Assembly (NCBI RefSeq): GCF_003951315.1
Contig: NZ_QLJH01000024.1
Coordinates: 1-56,253, forward strand
Length of the DNA: 56,253 nt
Origin: Sphingomonas sp. S-NIH.Pt15_0812
GTDB lineage: Bacteria > Pseudomonadota > Alphaproteobacteria > Sphingomonadales > Sphingomonadaceae
Direction of reading: 5' to 3'
Below are positions 16,023 to 24,299 of the stretch, one piece after another. Below the pieces are notes generated by a model. It saw only the letters and a program-made list of their open reading frames with translations, was not told the DNA's origin and ran no database searches. Each line of letters begins with the position of its first letter. Within the stretch, counting starts at the first letter, position 1. A program made the position numbers and the translations under genes.

Positions 16023-16913
16023 ATGGCCTCCAACGCGCCTGGCGGGAATAACGAACGCCCCATCGTCATCCGCCGCGTCAAGAAATATGCGGCGGGTCAT
16101 CATGGCGGCGCGTGGAAGGTCGCCTATGCCGACTTCGTGACGGCGATGATGGCGTTCTTCATGCTGTTGTGGCTGATCAGCAATCCCGACAAGAAGCGGT
16201 TGAAGGGCCTGGCGGAATATTTCTCGCCGCCCTCCGCCTCGGCGATGGCGCAGTCGTCGGACACCACCGCGTCGAGCAGCGGCGTCGGCAACATGCCGGG
16301 CGCCGGCGGCCATGGCCGCAATGCCCAGGCCGACAGCCGTGCGGATCCCAAGGGCCAGCCCTCGACCGTCGCGGCGTCCCGGGGCGTGGCGCGGGGCGGT
16401 ACGGCCGATATTCCCGATGCGGCGCAGCGCGTGCTGGCGCAGGAAATGAAGATCGCGATCGACAGCCTGCCGCCCGATTCCGACCAGCGCAAGGCGATGC
16501 GGATCGAGGACGGCCGCGACGGATTGCGCATCAGCCTGACCGACACCGACGCGCATTCCATGTTCCGCTTCGGCACCGCGACGCTCAACCCGTTCGGACT
16601 GGAACTGCTCGGCCGGGTCGCCGCCCGGCTGGCGACATCCGGCGCGCAGATCGCGATTGAGGGGCATACCGACGGCTCCGGCATCGGCGCGTCGGACGCG
16701 GCCTGGACGCTGTCGGGCGCGCGCGCCATCGCTGCGCGCCGCGCGATGATCCAGGCCGGGCTGCCCGCCTCGCGCTTCGCGGAGATGGTGGCGATGGCCG
16801 ATACGCGGCCGGTCTATCCCGACCAGCCCGACCGGCCGGAGAACCGCCGCATCACCATCGTCGCGCTGGGCGCGGCGCCGTCGCTGCCGTCCGACGCCAG
16901 CTTCCGCTTCTAG
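16023..16913 (+). CDS. motB: Flagellar stator protein MotB
   Basis: MotB anchors the stator to peptidoglycan and forms the proton channel with MotA. The 296-residue product has a cytoplasmic N-terminus with HHGGAWKVAYADFVTAMMAF, where D37 is the essential channel aspartate, and one membrane helix ending LLWLIS. A Ser/Gly-rich periplasmic linker follows. The C-terminal OmpA-like peptidoglycan-binding domain shows IAIEGHTDGSGIGASDAAWT, LSGARAIAARRAM and RPENRRITI. It lies at the far end of the run that begins with motA, three bases after the CheT-like gene. Confidence 0.96.
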   Translation: MASNAPGGNNERPIVIRRVKKYAAGHHGGAWKVAYADFVTAMMAFFMLLWLISNPDKKRLKGLAEYFSPPSASAMAQSSDTTASSSGVGNMPGAGGHGRNAQADSRADPKGQPSTVAASRGVARGGTADIPDAAQRVLAQEMKIAIDSLPPDSDQRKAMRIEDGRDGLRISLTDTDAHSMFRFGTATLNPFGLELLGRVAARLATSGAQIAIEGHTDGSGIGASDAAWTLSGARAIAARRAMIQAGLPASRFAEMVAMADTRPVYPDQPDRPENRRITIVALGAAPSLPSDASFRF

Positions 16914-16928
16914 GGGAGAGGATAGGCC

Positions 16929-17372
16929 GTGAAGAAGATCCTGGGCATCGTCCTGATGCCGATCCTGGGCGCCGCGCTGGGCGGCGGCACGGCGGTCGCG
17001 ACCAACCATTTCCTCGGCCCGCCCCAGGCCAAGGCGGCCGAGACCAAGCCCGAACCCGAGCCGACCAGCTTCGTCGCCGCCAAGGAGGTGCTGGCGCCCC
17101 TGGTGCTGAACGACGGCCGGCTGGCCGGCTATTTCAAGTTCGATATCGGGCTGGAGGTCCCCGCCAAGGACGAAGCGGCGATCACGGCCAAGCTGCCGCT
17201 GCTGCTCCACGCGATCAACATGCGCACCTATCGCACGCCCCTGGCGGCGGGAGCGGACGGGATGCTCCCCGATCTGCGCCGCTTGCGCGACGTGGTGCGC
17301 GAGGCCGCGCCCGAAGCCTTTGGCAAGGGTGTCGTCCGGCGTGTCGCCATCACCCGCGCCGAGCCTGCCTGA
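16929..17372 (+). CDS. FliL-like protein encoded next to motB
   Basis: A 147-residue product with one N-terminal membrane helix or signal anchor (ILGIVLMPILGAALGGGTAV), a short linker rich in E/P/K, and a periplasmic domain. That domain shows FVAAKEVLAPLVLNDGRLAG, YFKFDIGLEVPAKDEAAITA and LPLLLHAINMRTYRTPLA, a FliL-family layout. FliL rings surround stators and raise torque. Its position directly after motB supports a stator role, comparable to MotF of Rhodobacter sphaeroides, a FliL-family protein. It starts with GTG after a GGGGAGAGGA site. It is distinct from the FliL at 20624-21223. The family call is by pattern and not certain. Confidence 0.6.
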   Translation: MKKILGIVLMPILGAALGGGTAVATNHFLGPPQAKAAETKPEPEPTSFVAAKEVLAPLVLNDGRLAGYFKFDIGLEVPAKDEAAITAKLPLLLHAINMRTYRTPLAAGADGMLPDLRRLRDVVREAAPEAFGKGVVRRVAITRAEPA

Positions 17373-17383
17373 GGAGCGTCATC

Positions 17384-18025
17384 ATGGCCAGCGAACCCTG
17401 TCATCTGCCCGAAATCCCGATCGACACGTCGGCCGCCGAGCGGCCGGCGCAAGCGGTGGCGCGCTCGCAACGGCTGACGACCTTGCTGATGGTCGGCCGG
17501 CTGATCGACCCGTCGGGCGATCATCTGTGCCGCGTCCGCAACCTGTCGACCGGCGGCATGATGGTCGAGACCAGCGCGCCGCTGGCGATCGGGGTGCCGG
17601 TGCGGGTGGAGTTGCGCAACCTCAACCAGGTCGAGGGCAAGGTGGTGTGGACGCGCGACCAGCGCGCCGGCATCCAGTTCGACGCCGTGCAGGAAGTGGC
17701 GACGCTGCTCCATGCGCCCGAGGACACCGACCAACGGCCGCGATCGCCGCGCCTGACCGCGTCGTGCAGCGTGCTGCTCTGGCATCTGGGCCACACCACC
17801 GCGCCGGAATTGCGCGACTTGTCGCAGAGCGGGTGCCGGCTGGGCATGGCGCATCCGTTGCCCGACGGCGCCGAGGTGCGCATCACCATTCCCGGCCTCC
17901 CGCCCCGCCACGCCTCGCAGCGCTGGACGGGCGATGGCGAGGCGGGCTTCGCCTTCCATATGCTGTTGTCATTCGACGCGCTGTCGGGCTGGGAACGCAA
18001 TCACGCCGCACGCTTCTCGCGCTGA
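17384..18025 (+). CDS. Double PilZ-domain protein (putative c-di-GMP motor effector)
   Basis: A 213-residue soluble protein with two PilZ-type barrels. The first (about 35-105) has CRVRNLSTGGMMVETS, the N/DxSxxG ligand motif. The second (about 115-205) has RDLSQSGCRLGMAHPL. The RxxxR half of the binding site is not clear in the first domain; basic residues near SQRLTT and SPRLTA are candidates. It is the last gene of the motA-che-motB run. By analogy with YcgR-type brakes, a c-di-GMP-dependent effect on motor or stator is a reasonable inference. A 579-base stretch without genes follows. Confidence 0.75.
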   Translation: MASEPCHLPEIPIDTSAAERPAQAVARSQRLTTLLMVGRLIDPSGDHLCRVRNLSTGGMMVETSAPLAIGVPVRVELRNLNQVEGKVVWTRDQRAGIQFDAVQEVATLLHAPEDTDQRPRSPRLTASCSVLLWHLGHTTAPELRDLSQSGCRLGMAHPLPDGAEVRITIPGLPPRHASQRWTGDGEAGFAFHMLLSFDALSGWERNHAARFSR

Positions 18026-18604
18026 GTGGCGATGCCGCCTGCACCGTGCATTCGGCGCGGGTGGCGGGGGATTGTTTCCGACGCGAAGGCGGGGAGACAC
18101 GAAGCCGTTGCGCAAAGGGCCGGACCTTTCGCCCTCACCATCAGCAATTCATCGAAAGAACCGTCCATCGGTGGAGGCGATGGCCCGTTTATTGCCCGAC
18201 CGCCGTTCCGGCAGGCGCTGGGAGTGTTGCAAATGTCGACGTCGCACGCCCATTATCCTTCATTCCGGCGGCGGCGAAACGTCGGCACATAGGCCAGGCA
18301 GGCTTGTGCTCCCGCGAAGGCAGGAGCCTAGGGCAAGGCAAGGCAACGCCTTATGGTCATCCACAACCCTGGACTCCTGCGTCCGCAGGAGCACGGAGGC
18401 GACTTTCGCAGAGGTATAGCCAAGGCCGCGACGCAGTGGGATGCCGCCAGCGACGCCTGCACCGGAACGGTACGCAAGCGTGAACGGAGCCGCATTCGCG
18501 ATCCTGGTTCGGTCAGCGGCACGCCTGACGGTGACCGGATGCAGCCTTCCCCGAACAGGAAGACCGGAGCGACGCCATCCACGTCGCTCCGGTTGCGCGT
18601 CCGA
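18026..18604. other. Intergenic stretch with a dispersed-repeat copy
   Basis: No credible gene is seen between the PilZ gene and the stop of motE, which converge on this region. It contains an imperfect inverted repeat (18307-18393), listed separately. The remainder is ordinary GC-rich sequence without a clear promoter or terminator. Confidence 0.5.
18307..18393. repeat. Dispersed inverted repeat (TGCTCCYGCG type)
   Basis: A 27-base left arm (18307-18333, TGCTCCCGCGAAGGCAGGAG...) pairs imperfectly with a right arm at 18367-18393 (...ACTCCTGCGTCCGCAGGAGCA). Each arm also contains its own small hairpin. The layout resembles intergenic repeats of sphingomonads and REP/BIME-type elements. Confidence 0.55.
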
Positions 18605-19222
18605 TCAGGATGGCCGCCGATCGCGGGGCATCGCGGCGGCACCCGGCGCCGGTGCCGGTGCCGGCGCGCCGGGTCGCGGCCGCATGCCGGCCGCCGCCGC
18701 GCCGCCACCCGCCTGCTTGCGGGCCAGCGCCATGGTCAGCGCCGCCGCGCCGCGGGGCGACATCGCCGCCATGACGGAGGCGATGGAGCGCTCGCGCATC
18801 TTCTGCGCGACGCGCATCTGCACCTCCAGGTCGAGCTGCTCCATCACCGCCGCCGCCGCCGCCGGCTTCATCGCCGCATAGATCTTGGCGAGATCGTCAT
18901 ATTGGCTGGGGGGCGGTGGGCCGCCGGCTGCCGCCGCCTGCGCCGCCTCATCCGGCTTCGCGGCCGTGTCGCTCTTGAGCCGCGCCTCGGCCGCGCGCAC
19001 CGCCTGCTCGCGCAGGTCGAGCGTGCGGCCGCGTCGCGCCGCCGCCCGGTCGCGGATGTTGGCGTCGTCGGCGATCGCCGCCCCCAGTCGCGACTGGATC
19101 GGCAACGGCTCCAGCGGCTGGGCCGACAGGCCGACGGCATTGCCGACAACCGCCGCCAAGGCGGAGCCCGCCGTCATCAGCAGCAGCGAAGGCCGCCAGC
19201 GTGATCCGCGCCTCACGCCCAC
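18605..19222 (-). CDS. motE: Flagellar MotE-family protein (MgtE-N-like domain)
   Basis: A 205-residue exported protein. An N-terminal hydrophobic signal (SLLLMTAGSALAAVVGNAVG) is followed by a helical coiled region (ADDANIRDRAAARRGRTLDL). The MgtE-N/FliG-like motif is DLAKIYAAMKPAAAAAVMEQ, then LDLEVQMRVAQKMRER, and a Pro/Ala tail. In S. meliloti, MotE is the chaperone of the periplasmic motility protein MotC. The start is GTG, at 19222 or at 19216 where GTGA overlaps the preceding stop. It is last in the operon fliL-fliM-DUF6468-motE. No MotC gene was identified with confidence in the window. Confidence 0.72.
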   Translation of the reverse strand: MGVRRGSRWRPSLLLMTAGSALAAVVGNAVGLSAQPLEPLPIQSRLGAAIADDANIRDRAAARRGRTLDLREQAVRAAEARLKSDTAAKPDEAAQAAAAGGPPPPSQYDDLAKIYAAMKPAAAAAVMEQLDLEVQMRVAQKMRERSIASVMAAMSPRGAAALTMALARKQAGGGAAAAGMRPRPGAPAPAPAPGAAAMPRDRRPS

Positions 19223-19611
19223 AGCTTTTCCTCCACGCGCGGTGCGGCGCGCACCTCGTCACGGACGGCGGCCGATTCCCCGGCCGCCGGCTGGTTGCGC
19301 GCGGCATTGGCCGCCTCGGTCATCCGGTCGGCGGAGGCGTCGGCGATGCCGATCATCACGGTCAGCTCGTCGGCCATCGCCCGCGCCTGGGTCAGCACCT
19401 GGCCATGCGAGGCGCAATCGACCAGCACCGTCTTCAGCTCGGCCAGCACGGCGCGGGCATGGCCGGTCGACTGGTCCAGCGCCTTGACCACCTCGGCCAC
19501 CGCGTCGCCCCGCACCCGGTGCAGCGCGCGCATCATCCGCACGCTCTGCACCATCACCGCCGCGCACAGGATCATGGTGGCGATGTCCGCCATCGTCGCG
19601 AAACTCATCAT
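19213..19611 (-). CDS. DUF6468-type flagellar-locus protein
   Basis: A 132-residue product with one N-terminal membrane helix (MMSFATMADIATMILCAAVM), then a long helical coil (RMMRALHRVRGDAVAEVVKA, LDQSTGHARAVLAELKTVL) and a polar C-terminus. Proteins of this layout occur next to fliM and motE in alphaproteobacteria and are annotated as DUF6468. The start ATGATG overlaps the fliM stop, and the stop overlaps motE. The role is unknown; position suggests a C-ring or stator accessory protein. The DUF number is from memory and should be checked. Confidence 0.6.
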   Translation of the reverse strand: MMSFATMADIATMILCAAVMVQSVRMMRALHRVRGDAVAEVVKALDQSTGHARAVLAELKTVLVDCASHGQVLTQARAMADELTVMIGIADASADRMTEAANAARNQPAAGESAAVRDEVRAAPRVEEKLWA

Positions 19612-20627
19612 CGCATTATCCTCTTGATATCGGTCGTCAGACGGACCGCCACATTGTTGCATCGCTGGCCGATCTGGCCGTGGCCCAGCACCACGTCGCC
19701 GATCTGGAGCTCCAGCGCCTCGTCCGGCCGCCGGTTGAAGCGGATGGTGTTGCCCACCTCCAGCGCGCGGACCTCGCCCAGCGGCATCATGGTGCGGCCG
19801 AGCACCACGTCCACCTCCACCTCGGTCCGGCGGATCTCGCGCGCCATGTGCGCGCCCCAGATATTCTCCGGCCCCGCCTTGTCGCCCATGAAGCGCTGGC
19901 CCAGCACCTTTCGCACCGGCTCCAGCGTCGCATAGGGCAGCAACATGCTGAAACAGCCGCCGCGCCCGTCCATGTCGACGCGCAACGTCGCCACCGCGCA
20001 CAAATTGGTCGGCCCGGCGATCGAGACGAAGCGCGTGGCGGTTTCCACCCGCTCCAGGTCGAGCGTGATCGGCGTGATCGGCGCGAAGCCGGCGGCGAAG
20101 TCGGTGATCGCCATCTTCAGCATCCGCGACACCAGCCCGACCTCGATGCCGGTGAAGGCGCGGCCGTCGATCATTTGCCGGTTGTTGCCGTGCCGGCCGC
20201 CGAGCAGGGCGTCGACCACCGCATAGATCAGGCTGGGCTCGACCGTGATCAGGCCGTAGTTGCGCCATTCCTCGACCCGGAACACGCCGATCATCGTCGG
20301 CAGCGCGACCCGGTTGATGAAGTCGCCGAACCGGACTGAGGTCATGTCGACCAGGCTGATGTCGATCGCGTCCGACGTCAGGTTGCGCATCGACGTGGCG
20401 AAGCTGCGCAACATGCGGTCGTACACCACCTCCAGCATCGGCAGGCGTTCGTAGCTGATGACGTCGGATTCGATGACCGCCTTCAGGCCGCTGCGCGCGC
20501 GCATCGGGCCGCCGACATCGCCGAACAGCGCGTCGATCCCCGCCTGATCCAGCGCACCGCTGCCCATCGCGTCGAGCGAGGGCGGCTCCGGCAGCACCAG
20601 ATCGTCGAAATCGTCCATGTCGCTCAT
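19608..20627 (-). CDS. fliM: Flagellar motor switch protein FliM
   Basis: FliM is the C-ring subunit that binds CheY-P and controls rotation direction. The 339-residue product has an acidic N-terminus with LDQAGIDALFGDVGG, the typical CheY/partner region. The CheC-like middle domain contains YERLPMLEVVYDRMLRSFAT, FINRVALPTMIGVF and GGRHGNNR. The C-terminal SpoA domain contains VVLGRTMMPLGEVRALEVGN and LQIGDVVLGHGQIGQRCNN. It overlaps fliL and the DUF6468 gene by four bases each. Confidence 0.95.
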   Translation of the reverse strand: MSDMDDFDDLVLPEPPSLDAMGSGALDQAGIDALFGDVGGPMRARSGLKAVIESDVISYERLPMLEVVYDRMLRSFATSMRNLTSDAIDISLVDMTSVRFGDFINRVALPTMIGVFRVEEWRNYGLITVEPSLIYAVVDALLGGRHGNNRQMIDGRAFTGIEVGLVSRMLKMAITDFAAGFAPITPITLDLERVETATRFVSIAGPTNLCAVATLRVDMDGRGGCFSMLLPYATLEPVRKVLGQRFMGDKAGPENIWGAHMAREIRRTEVEVDVVLGRTMMPLGEVRALEVGNTIRFNRRPDEALELQIGDVVLGHGQIGQRCNNVAVRLTTDIKRIMR

Positions 20628-21223
20628 TGCTGGATCAGGTCCTGCACGAGGACGTCCTTCACCTTGTCATGGCCCAGCGTCGCGCCGGCGCGCAGCAGCA
20701 GTTCCTCCTTGATGCGGTACACGGCGGCCGATCCCGACAGATCCTCGGGCCGCAATTCGCGCAGGAACGGCTGATAGGCGTCGAGCAGCTTGGGCAGTTC
20801 GTCCTTCAATGCCTCGCTGTTGCCCTTGGGACCGGGCACCAGCATGATGTGCAGCTTCAGGAAGTGCGGCGTGCCGTCGGCGGTGTGCAGGTTGACCAGC
20901 AGGGGCGGTACGTCGAGCGGCGCGTTCTTCTTCGCGCCGTGGCCGCCCTCGCCGCCCTCGCCTTCGCCCTCGCCGCCGGCTTCCTCCTCCTCGGCGGCGA
21001 CCTCCTCGTCCTTCGCCTTTTCCTCGGCCGCCTTCTTCTCCTTGGCGGTCGGCGGCGCGGCATGGCCCATCATCATATAGGCGCCACCGCCGCCACCGCC
21101 GAGCAGCAGCACCGCCGCCGCGCCGCCGATCATCAGCTTCTTTTTCTTCTTGGCGGCGGCCGTCTTGGCGGCGTTGGCATCGCCCTCGCCGTCCTTCGGC
21201 TCCTCGGTCGCGCTCATGATCAT
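20624..21223 (-). CDS. fliL: Flagellar basal body-associated protein FliL
   Basis: FliL surrounds the stator and supports torque. The 199-residue product has a Lys-rich cytoplasmic N-terminus, one membrane helix (LMIGGAAAVLLLGGGGGGAY), a long acidic Glu/Gly linker and the FliL domain (LDVPPLLVNLHTADGTPHFL, LKLHIMLVPGPKGNSEALKD, LPKLLDAYQPFLREL). The ATG at 21223 or the one at 21217 may be used; GGGGAT upstream suits 21217. It heads the operon fliL-fliM-DUF6468-motE and is divergent from flgF. Confidence 0.93.
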   Translation of the reverse strand: MIMSATEEPKDGEGDANAAKTAAAKKKKKLMIGGAAAVLLLGGGGGGAYMMMGHAAPPTAKEKKAAEEKAKDEEVAAEEEEAGGEGEGEGGEGGHGAKKNAPLDVPPLLVNLHTADGTPHFLKLHIMLVPGPKGNSEALKDELPKLLDAYQPFLRELRPEDLSGSAAVYRIKEELLLRAGATLGHDKVKDVLVQDLIQQ

Positions 21224-21249
21224 CCCCGATCGATTAACCGGCGGGACCA

Positions 21250-21285
21250 GACCGGCCCGCGCCCTACCCGCCTATTATAGGATGG
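21250..21285 (+). promoter_or_regulatory. Flagellar promoter-like element for flgF-flgG-flgA-flgH
   Basis: GACCGG (21250-21255) is followed after exactly 17 bases by TATTAT (21273-21278) inside CCTATTATAGGATGG. It lies about 65 bases before the flgF ATG. Spacing and -35-like hexamer agree with the elements before motA, flgC and the flagellins. Confidence 0.5.
21267..21281 (-). promoter_or_regulatory. Flagellar promoter-like -10 element for the fliL operon
   Basis: On the minus strand, CCTATAATAGGCGGG (21281 to 21267) contains a good TATAAT. The sequence 17 bases upstream (CAATTT) does not match GACCGN. The element overlaps the forward flgF element because CCTATTATAGG is nearly palindromic. 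The divergent units may therefore compete for one site. Confidence 0.45.
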
Positions 21286-21343
21286 TCGCCAGGCAGAAAT
21301 TGCCGAGCGGCGAACGGAAAAGCGGAAAAAACGGACCAGCGGG

Positions 21344-22087
21344 ATGGATATCTCTTCCTTTGTGCTGCTCAGCCGGGAACAGGCGCTCAAGCGCCGGTTG
21401 GACGTGGCGGCGAACAACATGGCGAACATGGACACGGCGGGCTTCAAGCGCGAACGCCCCGTGTTCCGCGAATATGTCGAAACCAGTCCCGAGGACGCGG
21501 TGCCCGACGCGCGCAAGATGTCGTTCGTGCTCGATTTCGGCGCGATGCACGATGCCTCGGCCGGCGCGTTCAAGAGCACGGGCAACCCGATGGACGTGAT
21601 GATCGACGGCCCCGGCTATCTGGCGGTCGAGGCGCCGGACGGCGGTACCGCCTATACCCGCGCCGGCTTCGTCAAGATCAACGAGACGGGCGAGCTGACC
21701 ACCGCCGGCGGCCAGCGCCTGCTCGGCGAGGGCGGCAAGCCGATCACCGTGCCCGTCGACCAGCAGGCGAACCTGTCCATCTCCACCGACGGCACGGTGA
21801 AGGGCAAGGACGGGCCGCTCGGCCGCTTGGCCATCACCGTGTTCGACGACGAGCGCGGCGTGACCCCGCGCGGCGACGGGCTGATGACCGCCAGCAACGG
21901 CCGCGAACTGTCCGCCGCCGACACCAAGCTCACCGCCGGCGGCGTCGAATCCTCGAACGTCGAACCGATCGTCGAGACCACGCAGATGGTCGACATCCTG
22001 CGCGCCTATCAGGCGAGCGCCAGAATCGCCCAGGACATGGACGACCTGCGCAAGCGCGCGATCGACCGGCTCGGCAAGTTCGGCTGA
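21344..22087 (+). CDS. flgF: Flagellar proximal rod protein FlgF
   Basis: FlgF is a rod subunit. The 247-residue product has the rod/hook N-terminus (RRLDVAANNMANMDTAGFKR) and the FlgE/F/G core (MDVMIDGPGYLAVEAPDGGT, AYTRAGFVKINETGEL). The C-terminal segment contains VEPIVETTQMVDILRAYQAS. It begins the plus-strand operon flgF-flgG-flgA-flgH. The start follows a purine-rich but weak ribosome site. Confidence 0.95.
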   Translation: MDISSFVLLSREQALKRRLDVAANNMANMDTAGFKRERPVFREYVETSPEDAVPDARKMSFVLDFGAMHDASAGAFKSTGNPMDVMIDGPGYLAVEAPDGGTAYTRAGFVKINETGELTTAGGQRLLGEGGKPITVPVDQQANLSISTDGTVKGKDGPLGRLAITVFDDERGVTPRGDGLMTASNGRELSAADTKLTAGGVESSNVEPIVETTQMVDILRAYQASARIAQDMDDLRKRAIDRLGKFG

Positions 22088-22139
22088 CCGCCCCCTTCCC
22101 CCCTCCTGATTTCTCCTTCACGCGAAAGGACCACGCATC

Positions 22140-22928
22140 ATGCGGACTCTCTCGATCGCCAGCACCGGCATGTTGGCCCAGCAGACCAATGTCGACGTCA
22201 TCTCGAACAACCTGGCGAACATGAACACCACCGGGTTCAAGCGCCAGCGCGCCGCCTTCCAGGACCTGCTCTACCAGCAGGAGACGCGGCCCGGCACGGC
22301 GGGCGGCGGCGGCGACCAGGCCAAGGTGCCGACCGGCATCCAGATCGGATCGGGCGTGAAGACCGGCGGCATCTATCGCATCACCGAACAGGGCGCGCCG
22401 AGCCAGACCGGCAATCGCTACGACATGGCGATCGAGGGGCGCGGCTATTTCGCCGTGACCATGCCCGACGGCACGCAAAGCTATACCCGCGACGGCTCGC
22501 TCCAGCTCTCCGACCAGGGCGAGCTGGTGACGGCGGACGGCTATCAGCTCAGCCCCGCCATCGCGATCCCCGCCGGCGCGCTCGACGTCGCCATCTCCAA
22601 GACCGGCCTGGTGCAGGTGAAGGTGGCCGGCGCCACCGACATGCAGACGGTCGGGCAGATCCAGCTCGCCACCTTCATGAACGAGGCCGGGCTGGAGGCG
22701 CAGGGCAGCAACCTGTTCAAGGAGACCTCCGCGTCCGGCGCGGCGACGGTCGGCACGCCGGGCGATCCCGGCTTCGGCACGGTGCAGCAGGGCTCGATCG
22801 AGGCGTCGAACGTCAATCCGGTGTCGGAGATCACCGCGCTGATCACCGCCCAGCGCGCCTATGAGATGAACAGCCGCGTCGTGAAAACCGCCGACGAGAT
22901 GCTGGCCACCTCCAGCCAGTTGCGCTGA
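22140..22928 (+). CDS. flgG: Flagellar distal rod protein FlgG
   Basis: FlgG forms the distal rod passing through the P and L rings. The 262-residue length is standard. The N-terminus MRTLSIASTGMLAQQTNVDV with NNLANMNTTGFKRQR is diagnostic. The insert ...YQQETRPGTAGGGGDQAKV, GTGVKTGGI-like text, and the C-terminal SNVNPVSEITALITAQRAYE complete the pattern. AAAGGA lies upstream of the ATG, and flgA follows by two bases. Confidence 0.96.
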   Translation: MRTLSIASTGMLAQQTNVDVISNNLANMNTTGFKRQRAAFQDLLYQQETRPGTAGGGGDQAKVPTGIQIGSGVKTGGIYRITEQGAPSQTGNRYDMAIEGRGYFAVTMPDGTQSYTRDGSLQLSDQGELVTADGYQLSPAIAIPAGALDVAISKTGLVQVKVAGATDMQTVGQIQLATFMNEAGLEAQGSNLFKETSASGAATVGTPGDPGFGTVQQGSIEASNVNPVSEITALITAQRAYEMNSRVVKTADEMLATSSQLR

Positions 22929-22930
22929 TC

Positions 22931-23386
22931 ATGGCCCTGTTCCCCCTGTTCGCCGCGGCGCTCGCCGCGGCCGCGCCCGGGCCCGCCCCGGCGGCCAATC
23001 CCAACATGGTCGACACGCCGGTGCTGTCGCATCCGGTCGCGCGCGGCGAGATCCTGTCCGCCGGTGATTTCGAGCCGCAGCCCCGCGCGCGCGGCTTCGC
23101 GATCGGCGCGCTCCCCGTCGCCTCGGCGGCGGGACGCGAGGCGGTGCGCGACCTGTCGGCGGGCGCGGTCGTGCGGTCGGGCGATGTCGTCACCCCCCGG
23201 CTGGTCCGGCGCGGCGAGCCGGTGACGATCAGCCTGCGAGGCGCGGGCCTGGTGATCGGCACCACCGGCCGGGCGCTGGGATCGGGCGGGATGGGCGACC
23301 TGGTCCGCGTCGTCGCCCCCGCCACCGGCCGCACGCTCGACACCATCGTCGAAGGCAGCGGCGCCGTCCGCATCGCCGCTCCCTGA
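22931..23386 (+). CDS. flgA: P-ring assembly chaperone FlgA (short form)
   Basis: FlgA assists P-ring assembly in the periplasm. The 151-residue product starts with a signal peptide (LFPLFAAALAAAAPGPAPAA) and contains a SAF domain (PVLSHPVARGEILSAGDFEP, LSAGAVVRSGDVVTPRLVRR). It ends with the family's VRVVAPATGRTLDTIVEGSG. It is shorter than enteric FlgA because the N-terminal domain is missing, which is common in alphaproteobacteria. It lies between flgG and flgH, the usual alphaproteobacterial order. Confidence 0.88.
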   Translation: MALFPLFAAALAAAAPGPAPAANPNMVDTPVLSHPVARGEILSAGDFEPQPRARGFAIGALPVASAAGREAVRDLSAGAVVRSGDVVTPRLVRRGEPVTISLRGAGLVIGTTGRALGSGGMGDLVRVVAPATGRTLDTIVEGSGAVRIAAP

Positions 23387-23409
23387 TCCCCCTTCCGAAA
23401 GGCCGCGTC

Positions 23410-24138
23410 ATGCGCCCCACCCATACGCTCCTCCTCTGCACGCTCGCGCTCGGCCTGTCGGGCTGCGGCGCGGTCGGCCGGCTGAAACAGGTCGGCAAGG
23501 CCCCGCCGCTCAGCCAGGCCGACCCGCTCGACATGCCGAGCGTCGAGGAATCGCTCGGCCGTCGCACGCCGTCGCAGCCGCCCGTCGGCCCCGCCGCCAC
23601 CGCCTCGCTGTTCCGCACCGGCGCGGGCGCGTTCCTGGGCGACCAGCGCGCCGCCCGCGTCGGCGACATCCTGACCGTGCGGATCAACGTCGCCGACAAG
23701 GCGGAGGTCGGCAACACCACCGCGCGCAGCCAGGGCGGGTCGGAAAATGCCGGCCTGTCGGCGCTGCTCGGCCTGGAGAAGCTGTTGCCCGGCGACCCGT
23801 CCAAGGCGGTGGCGAGCAACTCCGCCTCCAAGTTCAACGGCACCGGCACGATCAGCCGGTCCGAGACGATCAACATGACCATGTCGGCGATCGTCACCGG
23901 CGTGCTGCCCAACGGCAACCTCGCGATCCGGGGGCGGCAGGAGATCCGCGTCAATTACGAGCTGCGCGAGCTGATCGTCAGCGGCATCGTCCGGCCGCAG
24001 GACATCGCCCGCGACAACAGCATCCGCCACAGCCAGATCGCCGAGGCGCGGATCAGCTATGGCGGGCGCGGCCAGCTGACCAGCGCGCAACAGGCCCGCT
24101 GGGGCCAGCAGATCTACGACGCGCTGTTTCCGTTCTGA
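23410..24138 (+). CDS. flgH: Flagellar L-ring lipoprotein FlgH
   Basis: FlgH forms the outer-membrane L ring. The 242-residue product has a lipoprotein signal with lipobox LSGC (Cys19). The family core follows: FLGDQRAARVGDILTVRINV, ADKAEVGNTTARSQGG, ITGVLPNGNLAIRGRQEIRV (approximate), and LRELIVSGIVRPQDIARDNS. It is the last gene of flgF-flgG-flgA-flgH. flgI, which in many genomes follows or is close, is not here. Confidence 0.95.
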   Translation: MRPTHTLLLCTLALGLSGCGAVGRLKQVGKAPPLSQADPLDMPSVEESLGRRTPSQPPVGPAATASLFRTGAGAFLGDQRAARVGDILTVRINVADKAEVGNTTARSQGGSENAGLSALLGLEKLLPGDPSKAVASNSASKFNGTGTISRSETINMTMSAIVTGVLPNGNLAIRGRQEIRVNYELRELIVSGIVRPQDIARDNSIRHSQIAEARISYGGRGQLTSAQQARWGQQIYDALFPF

Positions 24139-24206
24139 CCGGCACGGCCGTCGACGCGTCCGTCAGGGGGATCGTTGCGGAATTGGGCGCCCCACCCCCT
24201 GACGTT

Positions 24207-24299
24207 CCACCCCGGCGCAGGCCGGGGTCCAGTTACGGAACGATACTGGTTATTGACCAACGTCTCCCAACTGGATCCCAGCCTTCGCCGGGATGGTGG
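24207..24299. repeat. Sphingomonad-type dispersed inverted repeat, copy 1
   Basis: The left arm at about 24207-24234 (CCACCCCGGCGCAGGCCGGG...) pairs imperfectly with the right arm at about 24269-24299 (...CAGCCTTCGCCGGGATGGTGG). The core CCCGGCGMAGGCYGGGRTCCAGTT occurs in both arms, in opposite orientation. A related copy lies at 39521-39622. It sits between flgH and the first flagellin and may also act as a transcription stop. Confidence 0.65.

Noticed and set aside
15087..17210. 707-codon minus-strand frame opposite cheD to the FliL-like gene
   Set aside because: An antisense compositional artefact: the plus strand holds a continuous series of coupled che and mot genes.
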